Origin: JBEIQE01 sp040376705
Lineage (GTDB): Bacteria > Pseudomonadota > Alphaproteobacteria > UBA2400
NCBI GenBank assembly: GCA_040376705.1
Contig: JBEIQE010000001.1
Coordinates: 124,001 to 188,000 of the forward strand
Reading direction: 5' to 3'
DNA: 64,000 nt
Shown here: in pieces, positions 15,322 to 24,004 of the stretch
Numbering within the stretch: position 1 is the first letter of the stretch
How the letters are laid out: each line of letters begins with the position of its first letter
Notes under the pieces: generated by a model
The model's database searches: none
Told to the model about the DNA's origin: nothing
The model's input: only the letters and a program-made list of their open reading frames with translations
Position numbers and translations under genes: made by a program

Positions 15322-17280
15322 TCAGATTCCAGGGGTCTTGGCCTCAAGGCTGAGCGAGCTGATGGCATCTGCAAGGCTCATGGTTTCCTGCGCTTCACTG
15401 CCAATTCGGCGCAGCACAACGTTCTTGGCTTCGGCATCACGCATACCAACCACGCAGAGTACCGGCACCTTCTTGAGGCTGTGCTCGCGGATCTTGTAGC
15501 CGATCTTCTCATTACGCGTATCAATCTCCACGCGCAGGCCAGCGGCGCGCAGCTGCGCGACTACTTCCTGACCATAACCATCGGCCTCGCTGGTGACGGT
15601 GGCAACTACCACCTGTAACGGCGCTAACCACAGCGGGAACTTGCCGGCATAATGCTCGATCAGAATGGCGATGAAGCGTTCCATCGAGCCCAGAATGGCA
15701 CGATGCAGCATGACAGGGCGGTGGCGCTGGCTGTCTTCGCCCACATAGTCGGCATCAAGGCGCTCAGGCAGGTTGAAGTCGAGCTGCAGGGTGCCGCACT
15801 GCCAGCTACGGCCAATCGCGTCAACCAGATGGAACTCCACCTTCGGGCCATAGAAGGCGCCTTCGCCGGGCAGCTCTTCAAACTCAAGACCAGCGGTGGT
15901 GAGGGCGTGGCGCAGGCCATCTTCAGCCTTGTCCCACAGGTCATCCGCACCTACGCGCTTTTCAGGCTCGGGGCGCAGGGCCAGCTTCACCTTGATGTTC
16001 TCACGACTAAAGCCGAGGTCTTCGTAAACCGAAAGCTGTAGCTTGAAGTAGCGCGATGATTCATCGGTAATCTGGTCTTCACGGCAGAAGATATGTGCAT
16101 CATCCTGCACAAAGGCACGCACACGCATAATACCATGCAGTGCGCCCGAGGCCTCGTTGCGGTGGCACGAGCCAAACTCAGCCATACGGATGGGCAGCTC
16201 GCGATAGCTCTTCAGGCCCTGCTTGAAAATCTGCACATGGGCAGGGCAGTTCATTGGCTTGAGACCGTACTGGCGCTCGCCGCCATCGATATCCACCTTG
16301 AACATGTTATCGCCGTACAAATCCCAATGGCCTGAGGCCTTGAACAGCGAGCTGTCGTAGAGCTGCGGGGTTTTCACCTCAACATAGCCATCGGCATCAA
16401 TGCGCTTGCGAATGAAGTTCTCGAGCGTGCGGTACAGCGTCCAGCCATGCGGATGCCAGAACACCTGACCCGCAGCTTCGTCCTGCTGGTGGAACAGGTT
16501 CATCTCGCGGCCCAGCTTGCGATGGTCGCGCTTCTCGGCTTCCTCCAGCTGATGCAGGTAGGCATCCAGCTCTTTCTGGTCGCGGAAGGCCGTGCCGTAA
16601 ATACGCTGCAGCATCGGGTTGTTCGAGTTGCCGCGCCAGTAAGCGCCAGCCACTTTCATGAGCTTGAAGGCGGTGCCCACCTTGCCGGTTGAGGGCAGGT
16701 GAGGGCCGCGGCATAAATCAAGCCACTGGCCCTGCTTGTAAACCGAAATGGGTTCGCCAGCGGGCAGATCCTGAATCAGCTCAACCTTAAAGTGCTCGCC
16801 GCGCGACTTGAAAAAGCTGATGGCGGCATCGCGTGTCCACACTTCACGCGTAAACTTGGCATCGCGCTGAATGATCTCGCGCATCTTGGCTTCAATCTTG
16901 CCAAGGTCATCCGGCGTGAAGGGCTCGGCGCGGGCGAAGTCGTAATAAAAACCGTTCTCAATAGCGGGGCCGATGGTCACCTGCGTGCCGGGGTAAATCT
17001 CCTGCACGGCTTCGGCCATGATGTGCGCGGCATCATGGCGGATCATCTCAAGGCCATACTCGCTGCTACGGGTGACGATTTCGATTTTGGCGCTTTGCTC
17101 GATGAGGCGCGAGAGGTCGCGGTACTCGCCATCCACCTTGATGCACATGGCGGCTTTGGCCAGGCTGGGGCCAATACTCTCGGCCACCTGCAGGCCGGTG
17201 GGCGGAGTCTCAAAGCTCTTGCTCTTGCCATCCGGGAAGGTGACGCGAACAGGGTTCGATAGAGCTTGACTCATGGACAT
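15322..17280 (-). CDS. thrS: Threonyl-tRNA synthetase
   Basis: This 652-residue class II aminoacyl-tRNA synthetase charges tRNA-Thr. It has all expected domains. An N-terminal TGS domain (VTFPDGKSKSF) comes first, then the SAD editing domain with RHDAAHIMAEA (HxxxH) and the downstream LCRGPHLPSTG zinc site. The catalytic core has motif 2 (GSCHRNEASG), MNCPAHV and motif 3 (MLHRAILGSMERF), followed by a C-terminal anticodon-binding domain. ATG at 17278-17280 was chosen because AAGAGGA lies at ribosome-site spacing and it begins exactly at the TGS domain. A longer ORF would add nine residues. It is followed by the orphan pseudopilin gene. Confidence 0.97.
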   Translation of the reverse strand: MSMSQALSNPVRVTFPDGKSKSFETPPTGLQVAESIGPSLAKAAMCIKVDGEYRDLSRLIEQSAKIEIVTRSSEYGLEMIRHDAAHIMAEAVQEIYPGTQVTIGPAIENGFYYDFARAEPFTPDDLGKIEAKMREIIQRDAKFTREVWTRDAAISFFKSRGEHFKVELIQDLPAGEPISVYKQGQWLDLCRGPHLPSTGKVGTAFKLMKVAGAYWRGNSNNPMLQRIYGTAFRDQKELDAYLHQLEEAEKRDHRKLGREMNLFHQQDEAAGQVFWHPHGWTLYRTLENFIRKRIDADGYVEVKTPQLYDSSLFKASGHWDLYGDNMFKVDIDGGERQYGLKPMNCPAHVQIFKQGLKSYRELPIRMAEFGSCHRNEASGALHGIMRVRAFVQDDAHIFCREDQITDESSRYFKLQLSVYEDLGFSRENIKVKLALRPEPEKRVGADDLWDKAEDGLRHALTTAGLEFEELPGEGAFYGPKVEFHLVDAIGRSWQCGTLQLDFNLPERLDADYVGEDSQRHRPVMLHRAILGSMERFIAILIEHYAGKFPLWLAPLQVVVATVTSEADGYGQEVVAQLRAAGLRVEIDTRNEKIGYKIREHSLKKVPVLCVVGMRDAEAKNVVLRRIGSEAQETMSLADAISSLSLEAKTPGI

Positions 17281-17466
17281 GGTGTTTCCTCTTGAAAATG
17301 CCCGCAAATACTAAAGAAGTATGGGCTTAAGTCAAGTATTACAAGGTATGCAATAGGCCACTTTGCTTGCATAACCTGATTTTTAGGCCCTAAGTATTAG
17401 CCTTATTCGTGGCTATCTCTTCTTGCATATTCTGTAACTTCTTCAGCAGTTAGTGTAGCTGGCATT
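17281..17466. promoter_or_regulatory. AT-rich gap upstream of thrS
   Basis: This 186-base stretch between the thrS start and the end of the upstream unknown gene is AT-rich and has no convincing ORF. It should carry the thrS promoter. No T-box or other known leader structure is evident. Confidence 0.35.
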
Positions 17467-18699
17467 TTAATTGTCCCCCAAGTAAGCTTCCGTCATTCCA
17501 CCAACAAAAACCATGCCATCCCTGTGACGATACCAGTGAAGGATACTGCCATTTGGCACGACTATGGACTCTCCCTCAAAATTATAGACATGATCAGGCT
17601 TCCGGCCCCGTTGCGCGCCCGCCTGATAGGTAAAACGCAGTATGCCTTGCCGATCTGGAATTGCGTCACATGATTTGGAAGTTGCATCATAAAGACATGG
17701 AATAACGCTGCGAGCTATCCAGCCTCTTTCGCGGAAAAAGTCTGCGTACTGGATGTCAGATGGATTAATCCCTAGCCTGCTGTCAGGACCAAATATACCT
17801 GCAAGGTTAAAAGACTGAAAAAGTGCCCATTCGGGATGTTTTTCATTGCCTTGCGTTAACGTATCCTCGGTAAAGGACTGATAAACTTTCACATACTCTT
17901 CCATTTTTTTCCTGAAATCAGGACCCCAAGCTTCAAGAAGCGCGAGAGGCCAATGCCCCAGATTTTCCCAGACAGTGCGCGGTACCGGAATCAAATAAGC
18001 AGCATGATATTTTCGCGTAACGCCCATTCTAAATGGCCTTATCCAGGTGGTAGTTCCAAACCACTCATACCCATTCCAGTCTTTCATAAAACTCCACGGC
18101 GATTCTGGCATTGGCGCTTTTGCTACCAGAAGATCAACCAGCCTAACGCCATGATACCCGGCCAATAGCTGATCGCGCGCCGCGTACCAGTCGACCTGAG
18201 GTGCAGCGCGTCCTCCAAAAACCTCGTACAAAGCGGGAATATTAAGTTCCTTTTTGGTAAGCCTGAGAGGTGGAACATCTGCATTTTCGGGGTCGAATTG
18301 CACATACCCCTGTCCCTCAACATACCGGCCTAATAAAGAGTCGCATATATCAGGCAGCGAAATTATAAAAACCCGGCCTGAATTGGATGTGCCGGTAATA
18401 TTATCACCAGCATTTCCTTTGTTTACGAAGCCTCCACCACCAAATCGCCTGACCAAAAAGCCATAATCGACCGGCTCGTAACATCTTATGATGCGCTCCA
18501 TGACAAGCGGCTCGCCGTCGATGGTGAGGTCAGCGCGCACATGGACAAGATAATTGGTGTTGAGCACACGCAATGCCCAGATGGAGTTAGGAAACGGGTC
18601 GATGAACCACTCGAACCCCGTATAGAGCAGAACCGGCAGCCAGATGGGTAGAAGCAGCAACGCCGCGATAAGTTTTTTCTTACGCGGCGTGTTGCTCAT
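17467..18699 (-). CDS. Membrane-anchored protein of unknown function
   Basis: This 410-residue protein has a basic N-terminus (RKKK), one transmembrane helix (about residues 10-28) and a large, probably periplasmic, domain rich in Trp and Tyr. It has no recognisable catalytic motif and I do not recognise the family. Its codon usage is visibly AT-richer than the flanking synthetase genes, which suggests it was acquired later or evolves fast. Its ATG overlaps the stop of the upstream basic-protein gene (ATGA), so it is the last gene of the valS operon. Confidence 0.6.
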   Translation of the reverse strand: MSNTPRKKKLIAALLLLPIWLPVLLYTGFEWFIDPFPNSIWALRVLNTNYLVHVRADLTIDGEPLVMERIIRCYEPVDYGFLVRRFGGGGFVNKGNAGDNITGTSNSGRVFIISLPDICDSLLGRYVEGQGYVQFDPENADVPPLRLTKKELNIPALYEVFGGRAAPQVDWYAARDQLLAGYHGVRLVDLLVAKAPMPESPWSFMKDWNGYEWFGTTTWIRPFRMGVTRKYHAAYLIPVPRTVWENLGHWPLALLEAWGPDFRKKMEEYVKVYQSFTEDTLTQGNEKHPEWALFQSFNLAGIFGPDSRLGINPSDIQYADFFRERGWIARSVIPCLYDATSKSCDAIPDRQGILRFTYQAGAQRGRKPDHVYNFEGESIVVPNGSILHWYRHRDGMVFVGGMTEAYLGDN

Positions 18700-19487
18700 C
18701 AGCGCTTCTTCTGGCCTGCGAATTTGGGCTTACCGAACTTCGGCGCACCAGCGCTTTGGCCGCGTGGGGTCTTGGCATTGTAAAAGCGGCGGCCACCGGT
18801 TACGGGCTTGGCGTATTTGCCGCCTTCTGCACCGGCGCTGTCTGAGCGCTTGGCATAAGGCTTGGCAAACTTACGGGCTTCGCCATCGGCAGGCGCACTA
18901 CGGCCTTCGTATTGGGGTTTACCGAATTTACCAGCGCTGCCACCTTTGCCGCGCGGTACCGCTGTCTCAAAGCGCTTGGGCGCAGGCTTGCCGTAACGGC
19001 CGCCTGTTTCTTCCTTCGGCGTATCGAACTTCACCGCGTTTTTGCCGCGAGGCGCATAGGGGTCGAACGCTTTGCCAGCCAGCTTGGGGTACTTCGGCCC
19101 CTTGGCGCGCTGGGGCGACTTCTTGAACTTCTTGGGCTTGCGCGAGCCAACATCTGACGGGCGCTGGGCGAGGCCAGCCTTGAGGTCGAACTCGGCGGGC
19201 GCTGCGGTGCTGTCGCTCTTGGTGAGCTGCACTTCGCCATTCTTGAGATAACTGCGCAGGCCAGTCGCCTTGCACAGGCTGATCACCAGCGTGGGCTTGA
19301 GCGGTGACTGGTCGAACAACGCGATGAGGCGCAACAGAATGGTGGTATCGCCATTCTCCTTAAAGTCCTGCACCGCTTCTTTGCACATACCCTCGAACTG
19401 GGCTGATGTAATGAGCTTGCCATGATCGAGGAATTTGGCGAGGTCGGGGCGACCTAACGCCAAGAGTGCTTTGAGTGCGTCGTTCAT
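18699..19487 (-). CDS. Basic, repetitive protein of unknown function encoded after valS
   Basis: This 262-residue protein has two parts. Residues 1-90 form a compact helical domain. Residues 100-262 are low-complexity and very rich in Lys, Arg, Gly and Pro, with recurring short units such as KFGKP, KYAKP, RYGKP and PRGK. Such tails often bind RNA or ribosomes, but that is inference. The start overlaps the valS stop (TAATG), implying translational coupling. I do not recognise a named family. Confidence 0.6.
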   Translation of the reverse strand: MNDALKALLALGRPDLAKFLDHGKLITSAQFEGMCKEAVQDFKENGDTTILLRLIALFDQSPLKPTLVISLCKATGLRSYLKNGEVQLTKSDSTAAPAEFDLKAGLAQRPSDVGSRKPKKFKKSPQRAKGPKYPKLAGKAFDPYAPRGKNAVKFDTPKEETGGRYGKPAPKRFETAVPRGKGGSAGKFGKPQYEGRSAPADGEARKFAKPYAKRSDSAGAEGGKYAKPVTGGRRFYNAKTPRGQSAGAPKFGKPKFAGQKKR

Positions 19488-22030
19488 TATGCTGCCTGTG
19501 CGAGGGTTGCTCTGACTTTAAGCCTGCCGGTATCACTGGCATGCCATTCGCCGGTTGCTTCGCCCTTATGCCACACAATGCCCGCCACATGGGTTACATT
19601 CTGCAGGTCGGCCAGCGCGACGCTTAATTGCTGCCAAGCGCCCTCGGGGCAGTTTTCGCCGGCAGCCACTTCGAGCATGCCCATATCGGCCTTCATCGAG
19701 ATCTTGAGTGCGGCCTTCATGCGGCGCACGGCTGTAAGCGCATCAATCGCGATATCGCCTTCAGCCATGGCTTTTTCGTCCAGCAACAGGGCGTCTGCCT
19801 TGGGCCAGCCGCCGCGGCGGTGGAGTGAGCCTTCCTTGGCGAACTCGGCCGCGAACAGCTTGCTGTAAAGCTCCTCAGTTACATTCACCGTAAACGGCGC
19901 AAACAGTCCGAGGATGACGCGGTGCGCGAGGGTGAGGGCGTGCTTGGCGCTTAGCTGCTCTTCAGCCGTGCCTTGCTCGCCATACAAACGGCCCTTGGCG
20001 ATTTCGAGGTAGTTGTCGCAATAGGTCTTCCAGAAGAACTGCTCAGCCACCTCAAGCGCCTGAGTGTAGTTATAATCGTTGAAGAAGGCAGTAGCCTGCT
20101 CAACGGTTTTATACAGGTGCGACAGCATCCAGCGGTCAATCACCGAGGTGATTTTGCTCTTGTCCGGCGTGGCCACCATATTGGGGCCAACCAGCTTCGA
20201 GGCATTCCACAGCTTATTCACAAGGCGTTTAGCTTCGCCGAACGGCACCTCCGAGAAGGCGGTGTCGTGGCCCAAGCGGCCAGTCGCGGTCCAGTAACGG
20301 ATGATGTCAGCCGAATGGCGGGTGAGCAGCTCTTGCGGCGTAATGCCGTTGCCCTTGCTCTTGCTCATCTTGCTTTTATCTTCGGCCAGACACCAGCCGC
20401 TGATGGCGGCGTTCTTCCATGGCAGCTGATCGGTGTGCAGCATCGACTTGGCAATGGTGTAGAACAGCCATGTACGGATGATTTCATGCGCCTGCGGGCG
20501 CAGGTCGGCGGGGTAGAGCTTGTGGTGGCGTTCAAGGTCAACCGCCAGCTCTTGTGTAATCGCGCCGCTGTTCAGCTGCGGGCTGATCGAGCTGGTGCCC
20601 CATGTATCGAGCACGTCTTTATCCGGCTCAACTTCGTCCATGGTGTAGCCCTTGGGCGGCGTGGAGAGCGGGTTAACCGGCAGCTCCTCGGGCGTGGCGG
20701 CGATGATCTTGCCTTCTTCGCCGGGGCGCTTTGAGTACCAGAACGGAATAGGCACACCAAAGTAGCGCTGGCGGCTGATCAGCCAGTCGATCTTCAGGTT
20801 GTTCACCCAGTTCTCGAAGCGCGCGCGCATGTACTCGGGCTTCCACTCCAGCTCACGGCCTTTGGCGATAAGCTGTTCTTTCTTGTCAACCAGACGCACC
20901 ATCCACTGTAGGGTGGGGATGAGTTCCAGCGGCGCGCCCGAGCGCTCGGCGCAGGGGATCATCTGCACCACCGGCTCTTCGGCCAGAATAAGGTTTTCGG
21001 CCTTCAGCAGCTCAACCATGGTGAGCTTGGCGGCGCGTACGTTCTGGCCTTCAATCTTGGCTGCAATCTCTTTGGCCTTGGCGGGGTTTACCGATTTCCA
21101 GTCAGCATCGCCAATGGTCTCAAGGTTGCCGAGCTTACCGCTCTGCTGCACGATTGAGCGCAACGGCAGCTTGTGCTCGCGCCACCAGATGATGTCCGTA
21201 TCATCGCCAAAGGTGCAGCACATAACCACGCCGGTGCCCTTTTCAGGGTTCACGGCTTCATCGGCAATCATCGGTACTTCGATACCGAAGAGCGGGGTAA
21301 TGGCCTTCTGGCCCTTGAACTTGTCTGCCTTGGGGTGGGTTGGGTGGTACATCACCGCCACGCAAGCCGCCAGCAGCTCAGGGCGGGTAGAGGCAATCAC
21401 AATCTGCTCGCCGTTCACGCTGAACGGGAACTGGTACATTACGCCCTTGGTTTCTTTCTCAACCACTTCGGCCTGCGCGATGCCGGTACGGTCAACCGGA
21501 TCCCACATCGCGGGCTGGCCCGAGCGATACAGATGGCCCTTGGCGTAAAGGTCGATCAGCGAGAGCTGTGAGAGCTTGATGCTGCGTGGCTCGATGGTGC
21601 TGTACTGCTGGTTCCAGTCGTAGCTCATGCCGAGGCGGCCAAACAGATCGCGGAAGTCGGCGCGGCTCTCAGTCGCCACTTCAAGGCAGATGCGCGAAAA
21701 CTCTTCGCGGCCAAGCACGGCAGCCTTCACATCGCGCTTCTTTTCAACCAGTCGCTCGGTCGGCAGGCCGTTATCATCATAGCCGATAGGGTAGAATACG
21801 TTTTTGCCGCTCATGCGCATGTAGCGCGCCAGCAGGTCGGTTTGCGTATAGCTATACACATGGCCCATATGCAGGCTGCCCGACACGGTAGGCGGCGGCG
21901 TATCGATGACAAAAGTCTGGTCGCGCGGGATATCGGGGTTCCAGTTATATACGCCCGACTTGTCCCACTCCTGACGCCACTTGGCTTCAATTTCGGCGGT
22001 GTCGTAGGTGCCCAGCTCTGTATTGCTCAT
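19487..22030 (-). CDS. valS: Valyl-tRNA synthetase, archaeal/rickettsial type
   Basis: This 847-residue class I synthetase charges tRNA-Val. The HIGH motif appears as HMGH (residues about 55-58) and the KMSKS loop as KMSKSKG. The CP1 editing domain includes IASTRPELLAACVAV. Ordinary bacterial ValRS has a PGTDHAGIAT segment after the HIGH motif. This protein instead has PIGYDDNGLPTERLVEK, the hallmark of archaeal and Rickettsia enzymes. It is also shorter than the usual 900-950 residues and lacks the C-terminal coiled coil. The start (ATG 22028-22030) gives the normal N-terminus. It is the first gene of a three-gene overlapping operon. Confidence 0.95.
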   Translation of the reverse strand: MSNTELGTYDTAEIEAKWRQEWDKSGVYNWNPDIPRDQTFVIDTPPPTVSGSLHMGHVYSYTQTDLLARYMRMSGKNVFYPIGYDDNGLPTERLVEKKRDVKAAVLGREEFSRICLEVATESRADFRDLFGRLGMSYDWNQQYSTIEPRSIKLSQLSLIDLYAKGHLYRSGQPAMWDPVDRTGIAQAEVVEKETKGVMYQFPFSVNGEQIVIASTRPELLAACVAVMYHPTHPKADKFKGQKAITPLFGIEVPMIADEAVNPEKGTGVVMCCTFGDDTDIIWWREHKLPLRSIVQQSGKLGNLETIGDADWKSVNPAKAKEIAAKIEGQNVRAAKLTMVELLKAENLILAEEPVVQMIPCAERSGAPLELIPTLQWMVRLVDKKEQLIAKGRELEWKPEYMRARFENWVNNLKIDWLISRQRYFGVPIPFWYSKRPGEEGKIIAATPEELPVNPLSTPPKGYTMDEVEPDKDVLDTWGTSSISPQLNSGAITQELAVDLERHHKLYPADLRPQAHEIIRTWLFYTIAKSMLHTDQLPWKNAAISGWCLAEDKSKMSKSKGNGITPQELLTRHSADIIRYWTATGRLGHDTAFSEVPFGEAKRLVNKLWNASKLVGPNMVATPDKSKITSVIDRWMLSHLYKTVEQATAFFNDYNYTQALEVAEQFFWKTYCDNYLEIAKGRLYGEQGTAEEQLSAKHALTLAHRVILGLFAPFTVNVTEELYSKLFAAEFAKEGSLHRRGGWPKADALLLDEKAMAEGDIAIDALTAVRRMKAALKISMKADMGMLEVAAGENCPEGAWQQLSVALADLQNVTHVAGIVWHKGEATGEWHASDTGRLKVRATLAQAA

Positions 22031-22065
22031 TTTGCGCTCCAGCTTTGTATTTGCAGCGCAATAAT

Positions 22066-22091
22066 TAGCGGTTTATCGGGTAAATCGCAAG
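22066..22091 (-). terminator. Weak hairpin after the exporter operon
   Basis: Bases 22069-22089 (gcggtttatcgggtaaatcgc, split as gcggttta / taaatcgc around tcggg) form an 8-pair stem with one G-U. They lie between the macB-like stop and the valS start. The downstream run on the minus strand (TAATTATT) is only partly T-rich, so termination may be inefficient. Confidence 0.35.
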
Positions 22092-22095
22092 CTTG

Positions 22096-23304
22096 TTACT
22101 CGTGCCGCAGCGCTTCAATCGGGTCGAGTTTGGCAGCCCTACGGGCAGGGAAATAGCCAAAGAAAACCCCAATGAATGCTGAAAAAACGAACGCCAGCAG
22201 GTTAATTCCTGCATTGAATACAAACGGCACGCCCATGAGGCCCGCAAGGGAATAGGAGGCGATGAGCGCCAGAATAATGCCGCACAGTCCACCCAAGGCC
22301 GAGAGCATGACCGCCTCGATCAGGAACTGCATGAGCACCTCGCGCTCCAGCGCGCCGATGGCCAAACGGATGCCAATTTCCTTGGTTCGCTCGGTCACCG
22401 AGACCAGCATGATGTTCATGATACCGATACCACCTACCAGCAGGCTTACGCCCGCCACCGCACCTAACAGCGCGGTTAAAATCTTGGTGGTACCCGACAG
22501 GGTTTCAGCAATCTGCTTGGTGTCCATCACGTTAAAGTTATCGTCTTCAGTCGGGCCTACATGGCGGCGCTCGCGCATCAGGGCGGCAAGGTCGCTCATA
22601 ATCTCGGTGCTGTCGGCCCCTTCGGCGGCTGAGATCATCAGCGTACCCACATCCTGATTGCCGCGCAGGCGGCGCTGCACGGCCTTGATGGGCATCAGTA
22701 CCACATCGTCCTGATCGCTGCCCATGGACGACTGGCCCTTGCTGGCAAGCAGGCCCACAACCTCACAGGCAAACTGCTTCACGCGAATACGGCTACCGAT
22801 GGGGCTTTGTGCACCAAACAGGTTTTTGCGCACTGTCTCGCCAATCACGCAGGTGGCGGCGCCTGCATTTTCTTCGCTGTCGTTAAACATACGACCTTTG
22901 CCGATGGTCCAGTTATTGGTGATCAGGTAGTCAGCTGTGGTGCCTGTAATACTCGTGTTCCAGTTTTCGGACATATACACTACGGTTACCGCCGCATTCA
23001 CTACTGGCGATACCGCTGCGAGGTTAGAGATTTGCGTACGAATGGCATCGGCATCTGCCAGCTTGAACGGCGATGAGCCAGCGCTATCACGCCCCGGGCC
23101 AAGGCGCTGGCCGGGCCTCAAGATAATCAGGTTACTGCCAAGGCTCGAGATCTGGTCCGATACCGCCTGCGTTGCGCCATTACCAAGGCTCACCATGGTA
23201 ATAACCGCACTCACGCCAATAACTACACCGAGTACTGTCAGGAACGAACGCAGGAGATTGCGCCGGATCTGCCGCAGTGAGAGCATGATGATGCTAAACA
23301 GCAT
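22096..23304 (-). CDS. MacB-like ABC transporter permease
   Basis: This 402-residue FtsX/MacB-type permease has one N-terminal helix (about 20-45), a large periplasmic domain, and three C-terminal helices, ending with the typical DPIEALRHE. It matches MacB without its ATPase domain, which is encoded separately just upstream. ATG 23302-23304 was chosen because GGGAG lies 8 bases before it and the family sequence begins there. A longer frame would add 28 residues inside the ATPase gene. It overlaps that gene by 11 bases. It would act with the MacA-like adaptor and NodT-like channel to export peptides, lipids or drugs. Confidence 0.9.
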   Translation of the reverse strand: MLFSIIMLSLRQIRRNLLRSFLTVLGVVIGVSAVITMVSLGNGATQAVSDQISSLGSNLIILRPGQRLGPGRDSAGSSPFKLADADAIRTQISNLAAVSPVVNAAVTVVYMSENWNTSITGTTADYLITNNWTIGKGRMFNDSEENAGAATCVIGETVRKNLFGAQSPIGSRIRVKQFACEVVGLLASKGQSSMGSDQDDVVLMPIKAVQRRLRGNQDVGTLMISAAEGADSTEIMSDLAALMRERRHVGPTEDDNFNVMDTKQIAETLSGTTKILTALLGAVAGVSLLVGGIGIMNIMLVSVTERTKEIGIRLAIGALEREVLMQFLIEAVMLSALGGLCGIILALIASYSLAGLMGVPFVFNAGINLLAFVFSAFIGVFFGYFPARRAAKLDPIEALRHE

Positions 23305-24004
23305 GAACGGCACTCCCGCTATCTGAGTGTACAAGCCCATCGACAAAATGCACGGTACGGCTGGCATAAGCAGCCATATCCGGCTCATGTGTAACCATCA
23401 GCACGGTAATGCCGCGCTCCTGATTCAGCTTGGTCAGCAGCTCCATAATTTCTTTGCTGCGTTGGGTATCGAGGTTACCAGTCGGTTCATCCGCCAGTAG
23501 CACCAGCGGGTTGGTTACAATCGCGCGGGCTATGGCCACACGCTGCATCTGCCCACCTGATAATTCACTGGGCGTATGTGTGGCCCAGCGCGTCAGGCCC
23601 ACAGCCTCAAGCGCGGCCATGGCGCGTTCGCGCCGTTCAGCTGCACTGCCACCACGGTAGAGCAGGGGGAGTTCCACATTCTCAAGCGCAGTTGTGCGTG
23701 CCAGTAGGTTGAAACCCTGGAATACAAAACCAAGGTAGTGCCGCCTGATCAGCGCACGTTGCTGCTGGCTCAACTGCTCAACCGCCACACCACGGAACAG
23801 GTATGAGCCGGTGGTTGGCGTATCAAGGCAGCCAAGCAGGTTCATGATCGATGATTTACCCGAGCCGCTTGGTCCCATTACGGCAACAAACTCGCCATCT
23901 GTAACTTGAAGGTCTACCCCGCGCAGCGCCTGAAATGCAGCTTCGCCCACACCATAGGTCTTGGTAATCTGCTGCAGCTGGATGAGGGGCGTTGCGTTTG
24001 TCAT
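23294..24004 (-). CDS. MacB/LolD-type ABC transporter ATP-binding protein
   Basis: This 236-residue ATPase has Walker A GPSGSGKSS, the Q-loop GFVFQGFNLL, the signature LSGGQMQRVAIARA, Walker B LLADEPTGNLD, and the H-loop VTHEPD. It powers the split MacB-type permease encoded next. Its ATG overlaps the stop of the adaptor gene (TAATG). In enterobacterial MacB the ATPase and permease are one polypeptide. The split form here is common in other bacteria. Confidence 0.93.
   Translation of the reverse strand: MTNATPLIQLQQITKTYGVGEAAFQALRGVDLQVTDGEFVAVMGPSGSGKSSIMNLLGCLDTPTTGSYLFRGVAVEQLSQQQRALIRRHYLGFVFQGFNLLARTTALENVELPLLYRGGSAAERRERAMAALEAVGLTRWATHTPSELSGGQMQRVAIARAIVTNPLVLLADEPTGNLDTQRSKEIMELLTKLNQERGITVLMVTHEPDMAAYASRTVHFVDGLVHSDSGSAVHAV

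Noticed and set aside
19973..21571. Long plus-strand frames opposite valS (19973-20734, 20799-21548, 21173-21571)
   Set aside because: They are antisense shadows of the well-supported synthetase, caused by GC-rich codon bias.
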